The notes: generated by a model not told the origin, from the sequence alone. 64,000 nucleotides of DNA from Mycolicibacterium phocaicum (GCF_010731115.1 NZ_AP022616.1:2914001-2978000); one strand, 5' to 3'; counted from the first letter of the stretch, positions 53,836 to 64,000 are shown. Program-made: numbers and translations.

Positions 53836-54378
53836 CTACATTTGGTAAACGTGAACCATGGTCGCGAACTCCTCGAACAGGCTGTCGCGCGCCGCTGCCC
53901 CGCCACCGGAGTACAGCTGTTGGTAGCCGATCAGCAGCGCCATCCCGACATCGGCGAGCCGGCCACAGTCATCGGCGGGCACGATCTTGTACAGGATCGA
54001 TGCCAGCGCCGCTCCGCGTTCCTTGTCGAGCCGCCGCTGCAGCGCCGCGGCAGTGGCGCGACTGGAAGCCAAGGCGCGCAGCGCCGTCTCGGTGTCATGC
54101 GGGACGGCGTCGAGCAGCTCGCGTAGTCCGGCCAGGAGCGACTCCGGCGGCGCGTCGGAGTTCGCGAGTTCGAGCAGGCGCCGGTTCGGATGGGACAGAC
54201 GGGAACTCAGAAGCCGGGCGACGAAGTCGTCCAGGCTGCCGAAGTAGCCGTAGAACGAGCCGGTGGTCACGCCGAGGGCAGCACACAATGCGCCGACCTT
54301 GATACCGCCGGGGCCTTGCGCCACCAGCAGCTTCAGCCCGGCGTCGAAGTAGTCTTCGACGCCGACGCGGCGTCTCAT
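53836..54378 (-). CDS. TetR family regulator, paralogue of the downstream one
   Basis: The 180-residue protein has VEDYFDAGLKLLVAQGPGGIKVGALCAALGVTTGSFYGYFGSLDDFVARLL as its DNA-binding domain and a shortened ligand domain. It starts five bases after the FadD stop, so both TetRs are co-transcribed with the catabolic genes. The tandem pair probably arose by duplication. A single operator with two related repressors, or heterodimers, are both possible. Confidence 0.87.
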   Translation of the reverse strand: MRRRVGVEDYFDAGLKLLVAQGPGGIKVGALCAALGVTTGSFYGYFGSLDDFVARLLSSRLSHPNRRLLELANSDAPPESLLAGLRELLDAVPHDTETALRALASSRATAAALQRRLDKERGAALASILYKIVPADDCGRLADVGMALLIGYQQLYSGGGAAARDSLFEEFATMVHVYQM

Positions 54379-54383
54379 CGACG

Positions 54384-55928
54384 TCAGCCTGCCGGCGCCG
54401 CGGCATACTGCTGCACCAAGGTGCGCTTGACCAACTTGCCGGTCGGGGTGCGAGGGAGGCTGTCGACGAAGTCGACGGACTTGGGCGCCTTGAACGCCGC
54501 CACCTTCGTCCGGGCATGAGTGATGATCTGCTCGGCCAACTCCGCACTGGGTGCGACGCCATCACGAAGTTGGACAACGGCTTTCACCTGCTGACCCATG
54601 GCCGGGTCGGGAACGCCGATGACCGCGACGTCGAAAACCGCCGGGTGCAGGGCCAGGGCATCCTCCACTTCCTGTGGATAGATGTTGACGCCGCCGGCGA
54701 TGATCATGAACGACTTCCGGTCCGTCAGAAAGAGATAACCGTCGGCATCGACGTAGCCGATGTCGCCGACCGTCGTCCAATTGCTGTGGTCCGGGTGCTC
54801 GGCTTCCTTGGTCTTCGCGGGGTCGTTGTGGTACTCGAAAGGCCGCACGTCGCGCTCGAAGTACACCAATCCTGCTTCACCGGTGGGCAATTCCGTGCCG
54901 TCGTCGCCGCAGATGTGCACCGGACCCAGCATGCTGCGACCCACCGAGCCGCGTTTGGTCAACCACTCCGCCGAGTTGATGACCGTGAACCCGCAGGCTT
55001 CCGTCGACGAGTAGTACTCGACGAGAATCGGTCCCCACCAGTCGATCATGGCCTGCTTCACATCGGGTGGGCAGGGTGCGGCGGCATGGATCGCCAAGCG
55101 CAGACTCGACACGTCGTAGGACGCCCGGGCCTCGGCCGACATCTGCAGCATCCGCACAAACATCGTGGGCACCACCTGAACGGCGGTGGCCCGATACTGC
55201 TGGATGGCATCGAGGGTGCTCTCGGCCTTGAATCGCTCGAGCACCACAACGGTGCCACCGATCGCCTGGACGGCACCGCACCACCGCAGGGGCGCGGCAT
55301 GGTAGATCGGGGCGGGCGACAGGTATACGTCATCCGCCGTCATACCGAACGCCGTACCGAGCAATCCGGTGATGGGGTCACCGGGTTCGTCGACCTGGAT
55401 CGGCAGCAGCGGTGGCTTGATCCCCTTGGGCCGGCCGGTCGTACCCGACGAGTACAGCATGTCACTGCCACGCGGTTGATCGGCCGGACGACGGTCCCCC
55501 GCGGAAGCCAAAAGGTCTGGGTACGAGGCGAATCCGTTCAGGACCGCACCAAAGCTGTAGGCATGCTCGACAGCGGGCACCCGAGCCCGCACCTGCTCTG
55601 CCAGTTCGCCCAGGCCGCCATCGGCGATCAGGACCTTGGCGCCGCAGTCGTCGACGATGTACGCGACTTCGGCAGCGGTGAGGTGGAAGTTCACCGCAGT
55701 CAGGTACAGACCCGACCGCAGTGCGGCCCAATAGATGACGAAACACTCCGCGTCGTTGTCGCTGAGCATCGCGATCACGTCGCCCTTGACCAGCCCGAGG
55801 TCCGCCAGCGCGACGGCGAGGCGCCGGGATCTGTCGTCGAGCTCACGGTAGGTCAGCTGCCGCCCCGAACCCGCCATGATGACGGCGGGTTTGTCGGGTG
55901 TGGTCAAGGCGTGGGTGCCAGGAAACAT
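54384..55928 (-). CDS. Fatty-acyl-CoA synthetase (FadD type)
   Basis: This AMP-forming acyl-CoA ligase of 514 residues activates a carboxylic acid to its CoA thioester. Motifs in order are DMLYSSGTTGRPKGIKPP (P-loop-like A3), VEYYSSTEACGFTVINSAEW (A5), TTVGDIGYVDADGYLFLTDRKSFMIIAGGVNIYPQEVE (A7/A8) and LPRTPTGKLVKR (A10 Lys). ATG 55928 follows the P450 stop by one base with GGAG nine bases upstream. Next to a P450 and aldehyde dehydrogenase it would activate the acid they produce. Confidence 0.92.
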   Translation of the reverse strand: MFPGTHALTTPDKPAVIMAGSGRQLTYRELDDRSRRLAVALADLGLVKGDVIAMLSDNDAECFVIYWAALRSGLYLTAVNFHLTAAEVAYIVDDCGAKVLIADGGLGELAEQVRARVPAVEHAYSFGAVLNGFASYPDLLASAGDRRPADQPRGSDMLYSSGTTGRPKGIKPPLLPIQVDEPGDPITGLLGTAFGMTADDVYLSPAPIYHAAPLRWCGAVQAIGGTVVVLERFKAESTLDAIQQYRATAVQVVPTMFVRMLQMSAEARASYDVSSLRLAIHAAAPCPPDVKQAMIDWWGPILVEYYSSTEACGFTVINSAEWLTKRGSVGRSMLGPVHICGDDGTELPTGEAGLVYFERDVRPFEYHNDPAKTKEAEHPDHSNWTTVGDIGYVDADGYLFLTDRKSFMIIAGGVNIYPQEVEDALALHPAVFDVAVIGVPDPAMGQQVKAVVQLRDGVAPSAELAEQIITHARTKVAAFKAPKSVDFVDSLPRTPTGKLVKRTLVQQYAAAPAG

Positions 55929-55929
55929 C

Positions 55930-57174
55930 TCAGTGCTCCACACTGCCGGGCGTGAAGGTGACCGGCATCGACGTCAGCTCGTTGGAAAAGCTGGACACCA
56001 GGCGAGTCACCGGACCGGTTATCTGCATGTCCGGAATCCGCCGGAGCAACTCTTCGAACAGCACCCGCAATTCCAGCCGGGCCAGCTGGTTTCCCAGGCA
56101 GAAGTGCGGGCCGCCACCACCGAAAGCCTGGTGTGCGGGCTTGCCGCGGGACACGTTGAACGTCTCGGGGTCGGCGTTCTTCTCCGGGTCACGCGAGCCG
56201 GCGCCGTACCACATGCACACGCGCTCACCTTCTTTCAGCGCGTGCCCGCCGACGACGGTGTCCGCGGTGACGGTGCGGGTGAAGTACGAGACGGGCGAGA
56301 CCCAGCGCAGCATCTCCTCGACCGCGCCCGGAATGAGCTCCGGGTCGTCGATCAACTTCTGCCGTTCGGCCGGATTCTCGATGAGAGCCCGGAGGCCACC
56401 CGATGCGGTGTTGCGCGTGGTGTCGTTGCCGGCGAACATCAGAATCCCGAAGAAGAACGTGATCTCGGCTTCCGAGAGACGCTGTCCGTCCACCTCGGCC
56501 AGCAGCATGCGAGACAACAGGTCATCGCCGGGGTTCGCCTTGCGCTCGGCGGTCAGCCCGGTGAGATATCCGCCGATCTCCATCAGCGCGGCCAGACCCT
56601 GCTGGGTGTTGCCGGTTGCCGCCGCGTGGGACAGCTGGTTGGTCCACGCGAACAATTGCCGCCGCTCGTCCTGCGCCACGCCGAGCATGTCAGCGATGAC
56701 GATCAGCGGCAGCTCGACGGCGATCTCATCGACGAAATCGCATGTCCCCCTCTCGATCACACTGTCGATCAGTGTGGTCACCGTCGCGCGGACGCCGTCC
56801 TCCATCTGCCGGATCATCCGCGGCGTGAAGACCGCCTGCACCACGCCGCGCTGATGGGTGTGCCGCGGCGGGTCCATGCCCAGGATGACTTCACGCAGCA
56901 CCTCGACCGGCGCGGCGCCCATGGTGGCGGTGAAGAAGACCCCACCGCGGGCCGATGAAAACAGCTCCGGATTGCTGCTGATGGTCTGAATGTCATCGAA
57001 TTTCGTGAAGGACCAGAAACCGGGCTCATCGGCGTCGGTCAGGGCATTCCAGTGCGGGCCCGGCGCTGTGCGCATGCGGGCGAAAATCTCGTGCGGCGGG
57101 CCGTCCTGGAAGTACGTCAGGTCGGTGAGATCGACGGTGGCCAGGTCGATGTCGGTGAAGCTCTCGGTGGTCAT
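55930..57174 (-). CDS. Cytochrome P450 monooxygenase
   Basis: The 414-residue soluble P450 has the I-helix oxygen motif FAGNDTTRNTAS, the ExxR pair in EEMLRWVSPVSYFTR/R, and the heme-binding loop FGGGGPHFCLGNQLARLEL with the thiolate cysteine. The N-terminal region (FWSFTKFDDIQTISSNPELFSS) is typical of bacterial class I P450s such as the CYP125/CYP142-like or CYP105-like groups; I cannot assign a subfamily. The gene is preceded by a reductase that can supply electrons, and followed at one base by fadD. The substrate is unknown. Confidence 0.93.
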   Translation of the reverse strand: MTTESFTDIDLATVDLTDLTYFQDGPPHEIFARMRTAPGPHWNALTDADEPGFWSFTKFDDIQTISSNPELFSSARGGVFFTATMGAAPVEVLREVILGMDPPRHTHQRGVVQAVFTPRMIRQMEDGVRATVTTLIDSVIERGTCDFVDEIAVELPLIVIADMLGVAQDERRQLFAWTNQLSHAAATGNTQQGLAALMEIGGYLTGLTAERKANPGDDLLSRMLLAEVDGQRLSEAEITFFFGILMFAGNDTTRNTASGGLRALIENPAERQKLIDDPELIPGAVEEMLRWVSPVSYFTRTVTADTVVGGHALKEGERVCMWYGAGSRDPEKNADPETFNVSRGKPAHQAFGGGGPHFCLGNQLARLELRVLFEELLRRIPDMQITGPVTRLVSSFSNELTSMPVTFTPGSVEH

Positions 57175-57212
57175 GGCGGACTCCTTTGTCTACTCGTGGG
57201 TCGATTGTTCGG

Positions 57213-58184
57213 TCACAGGTCCAGCACCAACTTCTCGGTTCGAGAGTGGGACACGCAGGGCAGAATCACGTCGCCGGATGCCCGTTCTTCGTCCGTCAGC
57301 AACGAATCACAGTGCGCCGGAATGCCTTCCAGCACCGTGGTACGGCAGGTGCCACAGACGCCCTCCCCGCAGGAGGACATGATCGGGATGCCTGCGTCCT
57401 CCAGGGCGTCCAGCATCGGCACGCCGCCTGCCACCTCGACGGTGACGCCCGAGCTTCGGCACACCACCTGGTAGCTGTCCAGCATCTCGGCGAGTTCCTC
57501 GGCACGGGGCGCCTTGGCGGCGAACCGCTCGATGTGCAGGCTGCCGTGCGGCCAATGGGCACAGGCGTTTTCGACGGCAGTCAGCAGCGGCTCCGGGCCA
57601 CAGCTGTAGATCACGGTGCCGTCGATCGGCTCGGCGAGAACCGCGGTCAAGTCGAAGAAGCCGCCACGCTCGTCGTCGGCCCAGATCGTGACACGATCAC
57701 CGAACGCGTCGGACAATTCCTGCTGGAACGCCATCGACGACCGGGTCCGGCCGAGGTAGACCATGCGCCATTCCCGGCCCGCACGCTCCGCGCTTTCGGC
57801 CATGGCCTTCATCGGGGTGATGCCGATGCCGCCGGCGATGAAGAGGTACTTGGTCGAGTCGACCAGCGGAAAGTTGTTGCGGGGGCCGCGAACCCGGACG
57901 GTTTCGCCTGTGCTCAGGTGTTCGTGCACGTGCCGTGAGCCACCGCGCGTGTTGGGATCCAGCAGCACACCGACGCGCCACATACCGCGGTCGCGCGGGT
58001 CGCCGCACAGCGAGTACTGCCGCACGAGGCCGTCGGCGAGCAGCAGGTCGATGTGGGCGCCCGGTTCCCAGGACGGCAGCGCACCGCCGGCCGGGTCGAC
58101 CAGGTCGAGGGTTACCACGCCGTCGGCTGCGTCTCGGCGCCGCGCCACCACGAGGTCGGCGGTGAATTCAGTGACGACCGACAT
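57213..58184 (-). CDS. Phthalate-dioxygenase-reductase-type FMN/2Fe-2S oxidoreductase
   Basis: The 323-residue protein combines a flavin domain (WEPGAHIDLLLADGLVRQYSLCG, the RxYS flavin motif), an NAD(P)H domain (FIAGGIGITPMKAMAESAER, YSCGPEPLLTAVENAC), and a C-terminal plant-type ferredoxin (SSCGEGVCGTCRTTVLEG with a fourth Cys in LPCVSHS). It starts at TGATG overlapping the WS/DGAT stop and ends 38 bp before the P450 gene, so it is very likely the P450 electron donor. It is the unfused form of the reductase found fused in P450RhF-type enzymes. Confidence 0.92.
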   Translation of the reverse strand: MSVVTEFTADLVVARRRDAADGVVTLDLVDPAGGALPSWEPGAHIDLLLADGLVRQYSLCGDPRDRGMWRVGVLLDPNTRGGSRHVHEHLSTGETVRVRGPRNNFPLVDSTKYLFIAGGIGITPMKAMAESAERAGREWRMVYLGRTRSSMAFQQELSDAFGDRVTIWADDERGGFFDLTAVLAEPIDGTVIYSCGPEPLLTAVENACAHWPHGSLHIERFAAKAPRAEELAEMLDSYQVVCRSSGVTVEVAGGVPMLDALEDAGIPIMSSCGEGVCGTCRTTVLEGIPAHCDSLLTDEERASGDVILPCVSHSRTEKLVLDL

Positions 58185-59608
58185 CAGTCAGTACTCCTTT
58201 CCATGTCAGCCAAGGCGGACAGCTCGTCCAGTTCCCGGCGGAAATCCGCCAACAGCTCCCACCCGTCCGGCAAAGCCTCTGCGTCGCCGACGATTCCGAT
58301 GTCGAGGCCGTCCTGATAACTGACGACGGTGATGTTGAGGGCGAAGCCGTCGAACACGAGGCTCCCGGGGTACGTCGCCAGCAGCGGCGCACCGGAGCAG
58401 GCCATCTCGGTGGGCGAGCCCGGGACGTTCGAGATGACCACGTTGATCGGCGGCCGGGCGAATCGTGACGACGTCATCTCCATCAGGCCGCGGGCGGCGA
58501 TGCCGAAGATCGGCACGGGGATCGGATCGTTGACATCGCTGAGCAGGGTGTCAGGCGCCGCGCTGGTACGGCGCTTGGCGTCCGCCATCGTCTGATGCGC
58601 AAATCGCAAGCGGTCAAGGGGTTTAGCCAGATGCGTCGGCACCGGCGCGATGATGGAGCTGATCGCGTTGCCGAAGCGATCCGGCGCGTCGGCCGACCGC
58701 TTCGAGACCGGGATATATGCCACCAGCGGACCGGCAGGAAGGTCTCCGGTCGCGGTCAGCCGGCGCCGCAGCGCACCTCCGCACAAGGCGATCACGACAT
58801 CGTTGACCGTGATTCCATAGTGCGCCTTGAGCGCTTTGATGTCATCGAACGGAACCGTTCCGAAGGCCACCGTCCGCGCGCCGGATAGTTTCACGTTGAA
58901 CCGCGTGCGCGGCGCCTTCAGCGGTTTCGCATCATTGTCGCGACGCACGGCCCGCGCCAAGGTGTGTACGCCCGGCAGCGCGCGGACGGCCGGTACCTGA
59001 TCCAGGTGCGCCAGGGTTTGCGGGGCCGCCAGTAGGGCACGCGCGCCCCGGACCGGTAGGGCGGCAAGCCCACGCGCGGCCAGCCCCAACGGATTCGGCT
59101 CCGCGTCAACTCGAGCGGGCGTGGCCGCGTGCGGTTGAGAGCGATCGGTGTCGAGGATCGCGGCGAGGACTTCACTGGCCGCAATCCCGTCGGCGACAGC
59201 GTGATGCAGCGTGATGACCACCGCGGTCCGCCCCGGCAGCCCGTGGATCACGTCCAACCGCCACAAGGGCCTGTCGCGGTCCAGTCGCTTCGACAGGATG
59301 CCGGCCACTGCCTGCCCGAGCATGTCGTCGTCGGCCGGGGCCGGCAGCGTCGACTCGAAGATGTGATCATCGAGGTCGACCTCGGTTCGGACGAACACCG
59401 GATGGTCGAGCGACAGTGGTACCGTCACCACCTTCCAGTGCAGCGGTGGCAACCGGTCCACGCAGGCCGCCACCCGGCTGCGCATGGTCGCGGCGGTGAT
59501 GGTGGTGCTGCCCTCGGTCTCGAACAGCGCCAGACCGCTGTAGTGCCCCCCGAAGTTGTCGTGTTCGGCCGCCAGGAACTGGGCATCAAGACTCGAAAGC
59601 CGCCGCAT
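58184..59608 (-). CDS. Wax ester synthase/diacylglycerol acyltransferase (WS/DGAT)
   Basis: The enzyme transfers acyl-CoA to long-chain alcohols or diacylglycerol to make storage lipid. The 474 residues start RRLSSLDAQFLAAEHDNFGGH, contain the catalytic HHAVADGIAASEVL, and have PINVVISNVPGSPTEMACSGAPL and FDGFALNITVVSYQDGLDIG in the C-terminal half, the usual WS/DGAT signatures. ATG 59608 shares its A with the aldehyde dehydrogenase stop. A longer open frame upstream reads through the dehydrogenase gene and is not the start. It could esterify the alcohol or acid made by the neighbouring oxidases. Confidence 0.92.
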   Translation of the reverse strand: MRRLSSLDAQFLAAEHDNFGGHYSGLALFETEGSTTITAATMRSRVAACVDRLPPLHWKVVTVPLSLDHPVFVRTEVDLDDHIFESTLPAPADDDMLGQAVAGILSKRLDRDRPLWRLDVIHGLPGRTAVVITLHHAVADGIAASEVLAAILDTDRSQPHAATPARVDAEPNPLGLAARGLAALPVRGARALLAAPQTLAHLDQVPAVRALPGVHTLARAVRRDNDAKPLKAPRTRFNVKLSGARTVAFGTVPFDDIKALKAHYGITVNDVVIALCGGALRRRLTATGDLPAGPLVAYIPVSKRSADAPDRFGNAISSIIAPVPTHLAKPLDRLRFAHQTMADAKRRTSAAPDTLLSDVNDPIPVPIFGIAARGLMEMTSSRFARPPINVVISNVPGSPTEMACSGAPLLATYPGSLVFDGFALNITVVSYQDGLDIGIVGDAEALPDGWELLADFRRELDELSALADMERSTD

Positions 59609-60987
59609 CAGAAGATCTTTCGCATCAGGGCGACCGCCAGGCGGGAGTACGGCGGGTAGAACAGCGTCGGGTCCGGCGTGGTGCGCTTGGCCAGCACCGC
59701 GCGGCGGTGGCTCAGCGCCTCGAACCCCCACCGGCCGTGGTAGGCGCCCATGCCGCTGGCGCCGACTCCCCCGAACGGCAGCTGAGCGACCAGGACGTGC
59801 ATCGCGACGTGATTGACCACCGCGCCCCCGGACGGCACCACGTCGATGATGGCCCGCGCCAACTCGGTCGATTCGGTGAACACGTACAGCGCCAACGGCT
59901 TCGGTCCGGCGTTGACGTAGCGGATGGCGGCGTCGAGCGAGTCGACCGGGACCACCGGCAGGATGGGTCCGAAGATCTCCTGTGTCATGACCGGGTCGTC
60001 GGCTCCGGGGCCGACGATGACCGTGGGTTCCATGTGCAGCGTCGACCGGTCCGAGCCGCCACCGGCCACCACGGTGCCGGTGGTGGAGCTGATGAGCCCG
60101 GCCAGTCGGTCGAACTGGCGGTCGTTGACGATTCGTTGCGAAGCGGTCCGCTCGCCCGCACGGAAGCGCTCGAGGTTCTCGACGATTTTCGCCACGAGTG
60201 CGTCCGCGACGGCCCGGGCGGCGAGTACGTAGTCCGGGGCGATGCAGGTTTGGCCGGAATTCAGCAGTTTGACCCAAGCGATCCGGCGGGCGGCGACATC
60301 GAGGTCGGCATCCGCCGTCACGATGACCGGGCTCTTGCCGCCGAGTTCGAGGGTGACCGGGGTGAGCGTCGGGGCGGCGCCGGCCATGATCAACTTCCCG
60401 ACCTCGGTGCCACCGGTGAACAGCGCGTGGTCGAACCCCTCGGCCAATAGCGCTTGCGTGGTGGCGCCGTCACCCTCGACGACCCGGACGGCCTCGGCGT
60501 CCAGGTATTGCGGCAGCAGGCGCGCCAGCAGCGACGAGGTCGCCGGAGCCAACTCGGATGGCTTCAGCACCGCACAGTTACCGGCGGCGAAGGCCGCAAC
60601 CAGGGGCGCGACGCTGAGATAGAAGGGGTAGTTCCACGCACCGATGACCAGCACCACGCCGAGCGGGTCGTACTGCACCCAGCCCCGGGCCGGCCACTGG
60701 CTCAACGGCATTCCGATGCGCTTGCGACGCATCCACCGGTGCAGGTGCTTGCGGGCGTACGTGGCTTCGGCTTTCGTCGGGGCGACATCCGCCAGCCACG
60801 AGTCGAATGCCGGGCGTCCCAGATCCTGCGCAAGTGCGTCGGCGATCTCCCGCTCACGTTCGTCACACAGTCGTTCGATGCCGCGCAACTGTTCGAGCCG
60901 CCACTGCAGGTCGCGCGTGCGTCCGGTCGCGAACACGTCCCGGAGCCCGGCTGCCACGGCCGCTTCCCGTTGGGTTGTACCAGTCAT
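59608..60987 (-). CDS. Aldehyde dehydrogenase (class 3/coniferyl-aldehyde-like)
   Basis: The 459-residue NAD(P)-dependent enzyme oxidises an aldehyde to the acid. It shows LGVVLVIGAWNYPFYLSVAPL, CAVLKPSELAPATSSLLARL, the general base in TLELGGKSPVIV, and the catalytic Cys in NSGQTCIAPDYVL; the C-terminal PFGGVGASGMGAYHG is typical of the fatty/coniferyl aldehyde group. ATG 60987 is used, though GTG 60996 is possible. It is the first gene of the operon and faces an SDR gene across ~190 bp, where an operator is likely. Confidence 0.9.
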   Translation of the reverse strand: MTGTTQREAAVAAGLRDVFATGRTRDLQWRLEQLRGIERLCDEREREIADALAQDLGRPAFDSWLADVAPTKAEATYARKHLHRWMRRKRIGMPLSQWPARGWVQYDPLGVVLVIGAWNYPFYLSVAPLVAAFAAGNCAVLKPSELAPATSSLLARLLPQYLDAEAVRVVEGDGATTQALLAEGFDHALFTGGTEVGKLIMAGAAPTLTPVTLELGGKSPVIVTADADLDVAARRIAWVKLLNSGQTCIAPDYVLAARAVADALVAKIVENLERFRAGERTASQRIVNDRQFDRLAGLISSTTGTVVAGGGSDRSTLHMEPTVIVGPGADDPVMTQEIFGPILPVVPVDSLDAAIRYVNAGPKPLALYVFTESTELARAIIDVVPSGGAVVNHVAMHVLVAQLPFGGVGASGMGAYHGRWGFEALSHRRAVLAKRTTPDPTLFYPPYSRLAVALMRKIF

Positions 60988-61118
60988 GCGCTTCACCGTT
61001 TCCGTGTAATGAAAGGTCTTCGAGACTGCCGACGCGGCCGGCCCGTCATCGCGTGCCCTGATCGCCGCTGCGATTCAAACGTAACTTAGGTTATATCTGA
61101 GCGTCAAGGTCTCTTGCG

Positions 61119-61143
61119 GATCAAATGTATTTTGATCTACATT
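61119..61143. promoter_or_regulatory. Overlapping inverted repeats between the aldehyde dehydrogenase and SDR genes
   Basis: GATCAAA-TGTAT-TTTGATC (61119-61137) is a perfect 19-bp palindrome, and AATGTA (61124-61129)/TACATT (61138-61143) forms a second overlapping one. They lie 32 bp before the SDR start in the shared divergent promoter region. One or both downstream TetR proteins are the obvious candidates to bind. Confidence 0.6.
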
Positions 61144-61174
61144 CGAAAATGCAACGAGGCATCCGAGGAGTCAT

Positions 61175-62002
61175 ATGAGCGCCCCCTCCCTACGCGGACA
61201 ACGCATCGCCATCACCGGCGCCGGCCGAGGCATCGGCCTGGCCACCGCCATTGCGCTGCACCGCCGCGGCGCCACCGTCGTCATCGGCGACCTGGACATC
61301 GACTCCGCGACCGCAGCGGCCGCCACGGTCGGTCCCGGCACCGAGGCATACCCGGTCGACGTGTCCGACTACGAGTCCTTCGCCGCGTTCCACAAGGAAG
61401 CGACGGCCGCCGCCCCACTCGACGTCCTGATCAACAACGCGGGCATCATGCCCATCGGCCGGTTCCTCGACCAGCCGGCCGACAGACACCGCCGCGCCGT
61501 CGAGATCAACGTCATGGGGTGCATCTACGGAATGCACCTTGCGCTACCCGCAATGGTGGAACGCCGCCGCGGCCACGTCATCAACATCGCGTCGTCCGCC
61601 GGCAAGACTCCGGTGCCCGGCGGCCTCACCTACTGCGGCACCAAGGCTGCGGTCATCGCACTGACCGAGACTGCCCGCGTCGAATATGCCGACACCGGAG
61701 TGCACTTCACCTGCGTGATGCCGTCGTTCACCAACACCGAGCTCATCGCGGGGACCTCCGGCCTTCGGTTCATCCCGACAGCCCAGCCCGACGATGTCGC
61801 GCAGGCGATCGCGGACGCGGTGTCTCGTCCCACCGCAGATGTGTTCGTCCCCAAGATCATCGGGCCGATCCTGCGCACCCAACCCCTGATCGGGCGGCGA
61901 CTGCGCGACGCCATCAACACACAGTTGGGCGCCTACAACACCTTCCTGAACTTCGACCCGCAAGCGCGCGCGGCATATCAACACCGCATCGACGAGTCGT
62001 AG
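61175..62002 (+). CDS. SDR family oxidoreductase
   Basis: The 275-residue SDR has ITGAGRGIGLATAIALHRRGA, INNAGIMPIGRFLD, the catalytic serine in INIASSAGKTPVPGG and YCGTKAAVIAL with Tyr and Lys. The C-terminal ~30 residues (FLNFDPQARAAYQHRIDES) are longer than in FabG and resemble SDRs of mycobacterial lipid operons (SadH-like). GAGGAG lies four bases before the ATG. It faces the P450 operon, so alcohol-to-aldehyde oxidation of the same substrate is a reasonable guess. Confidence 0.88.
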   Translation: MSAPSLRGQRIAITGAGRGIGLATAIALHRRGATVVIGDLDIDSATAAAATVGPGTEAYPVDVSDYESFAAFHKEATAAAPLDVLINNAGIMPIGRFLDQPADRHRRAVEINVMGCIYGMHLALPAMVERRRGHVINIASSAGKTPVPGGLTYCGTKAAVIALTETARVEYADTGVHFTCVMPSFTNTELIAGTSGLRFIPTAQPDDVAQAIADAVSRPTADVFVPKIIGPILRTQPLIGRRLRDAINTQLGAYNTFLNFDPQARAAYQHRIDES

Positions 62003-62089
62003 CTGCCACGTCGACGGCATTGCCCCTGCGCCCACGGCACAAAACACCGAGTCGTGCAGGCCCCACCACAGAGTCAACGCAGGCCGGGG

Positions 62090-63982
<1,893 letters not shown>

Positions 63983-64000
63983 CGCCGGCCGGGCGATTTG

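Noticed and set aside
53821..53860. A CTACATT motif shared with the 61138 region as a common TetR operator
   Set aside because: The copy near 53835 lies within the coding end of the upstream TetR and lacks a matching inverted arm. It is probably chance.
59609..60277. N-terminal extension of the WS/DGAT gene by 223 codons
   Set aside because: The extension overlaps the aldehyde dehydrogenase gene out of frame and is Arg/Gly-rich. ATG 59608 gives the family N-terminus.

Overview
The window is GC-rich actinobacterial DNA, almost certainly from a non-tuberculous Mycolicibacterium/Mycobacterium. From 1 to about 34,000 the gene order follows the Mycobacterium tuberculosis Rv0952-to-Rv0924c neighbourhood, read with falling Rv numbers: sucD, sucC, M23 peptidase, uvrD1, chorismate mutase, pgi, SDR, Nei-type glycosylase, F420-type oxidoreductase, ligD, ku, SDR, Rv0926c-like and mntH. 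These assignments come from memory of the families, not from a search. TANNNT -10 boxes placed exactly 7 nt before start codons (leaderless genes), KstR operators, and paired ligD/ku all fit a mycobacterium. The species cannot be named from the sequence alone.

Layout. 1-6,800 holds TCA-cycle succinyl-CoA synthetase (sucD cut by the window edge), a membrane-anchored M23 endopeptidase with a repeat-bearing membrane partner, the UvrD1 helicase, and a cytosolic chorismate mutase. The mutase is preceded by a 19-codon leader peptide rich in Phe/Tyr codons and by competing hairpins, which looks like a transcription attenuator. 6,800-16,600 holds an aldehyde dehydrogenase, pgi, an SDR, a secreted chorismate mutase, a full-length Nei/Fpg glycosylase, a FUSC transporter, an intact IS630-family element inserted in the TA of the FUSC stop codon, a holin-like membrane protein and cobF. 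16,600-27,700 holds a diiron oxygenase, a KstR-controlled F420-type enzyme, an acyl-CoA dehydrogenase with a divergent TetR, an HhH protein coupled to RNase HI, the NHEJ pair ligD/ku, and a second KstR-controlled SDR with an Rv0926c-like partner.

27,800-47,200 is more accessory. It has a GjpA-like secreted protein with a nested leader hairpin, a LysR/LAL regulator pair, mntH convergent with an MFS - OlsB-like GNAT - amino-acid N-hydroxylase operon (a possible small metallophore or lipoamino-acid pathway), a second F420-type enzyme, a secreted serine hydrolase, TetR, a DJ-1/PfpI protein, a large MFS pump with a winged-helix-like tail, a hemophore-like protein next to an FAD/Rieske oxidoreductase, and an HspR-like MerR gene. 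The MerR gene faces a short ORF and a 45-bp palindrome.

47,200-64,000 holds a PknK-like kinase/ATPase fusion with a small divergent membrane protein, a PucR regulator and a dimeric-barrel-like protein. It then has a seven-gene minus-strand operon (aldehyde dehydrogenase, WS/DGAT, FMN/2Fe-2S reductase, cytochrome P450, FadD and two paralogous TetRs) facing an SDR, and finally a CtpD-type P1B-4 metal ATPase. I saw no rRNA, tRNA, prophage or CRISPR array.

The best candidate for something undescribed is the aromatic leader-peptide attenuator upstream of chorismate mutase (6,362-6,464). Next are the N-hydroxylase/OlsB/MFS cassette, the IS630 insertion into a stop codon/terminator, the leader hairpins at 27,741 and 46,836, and the P450 operon.
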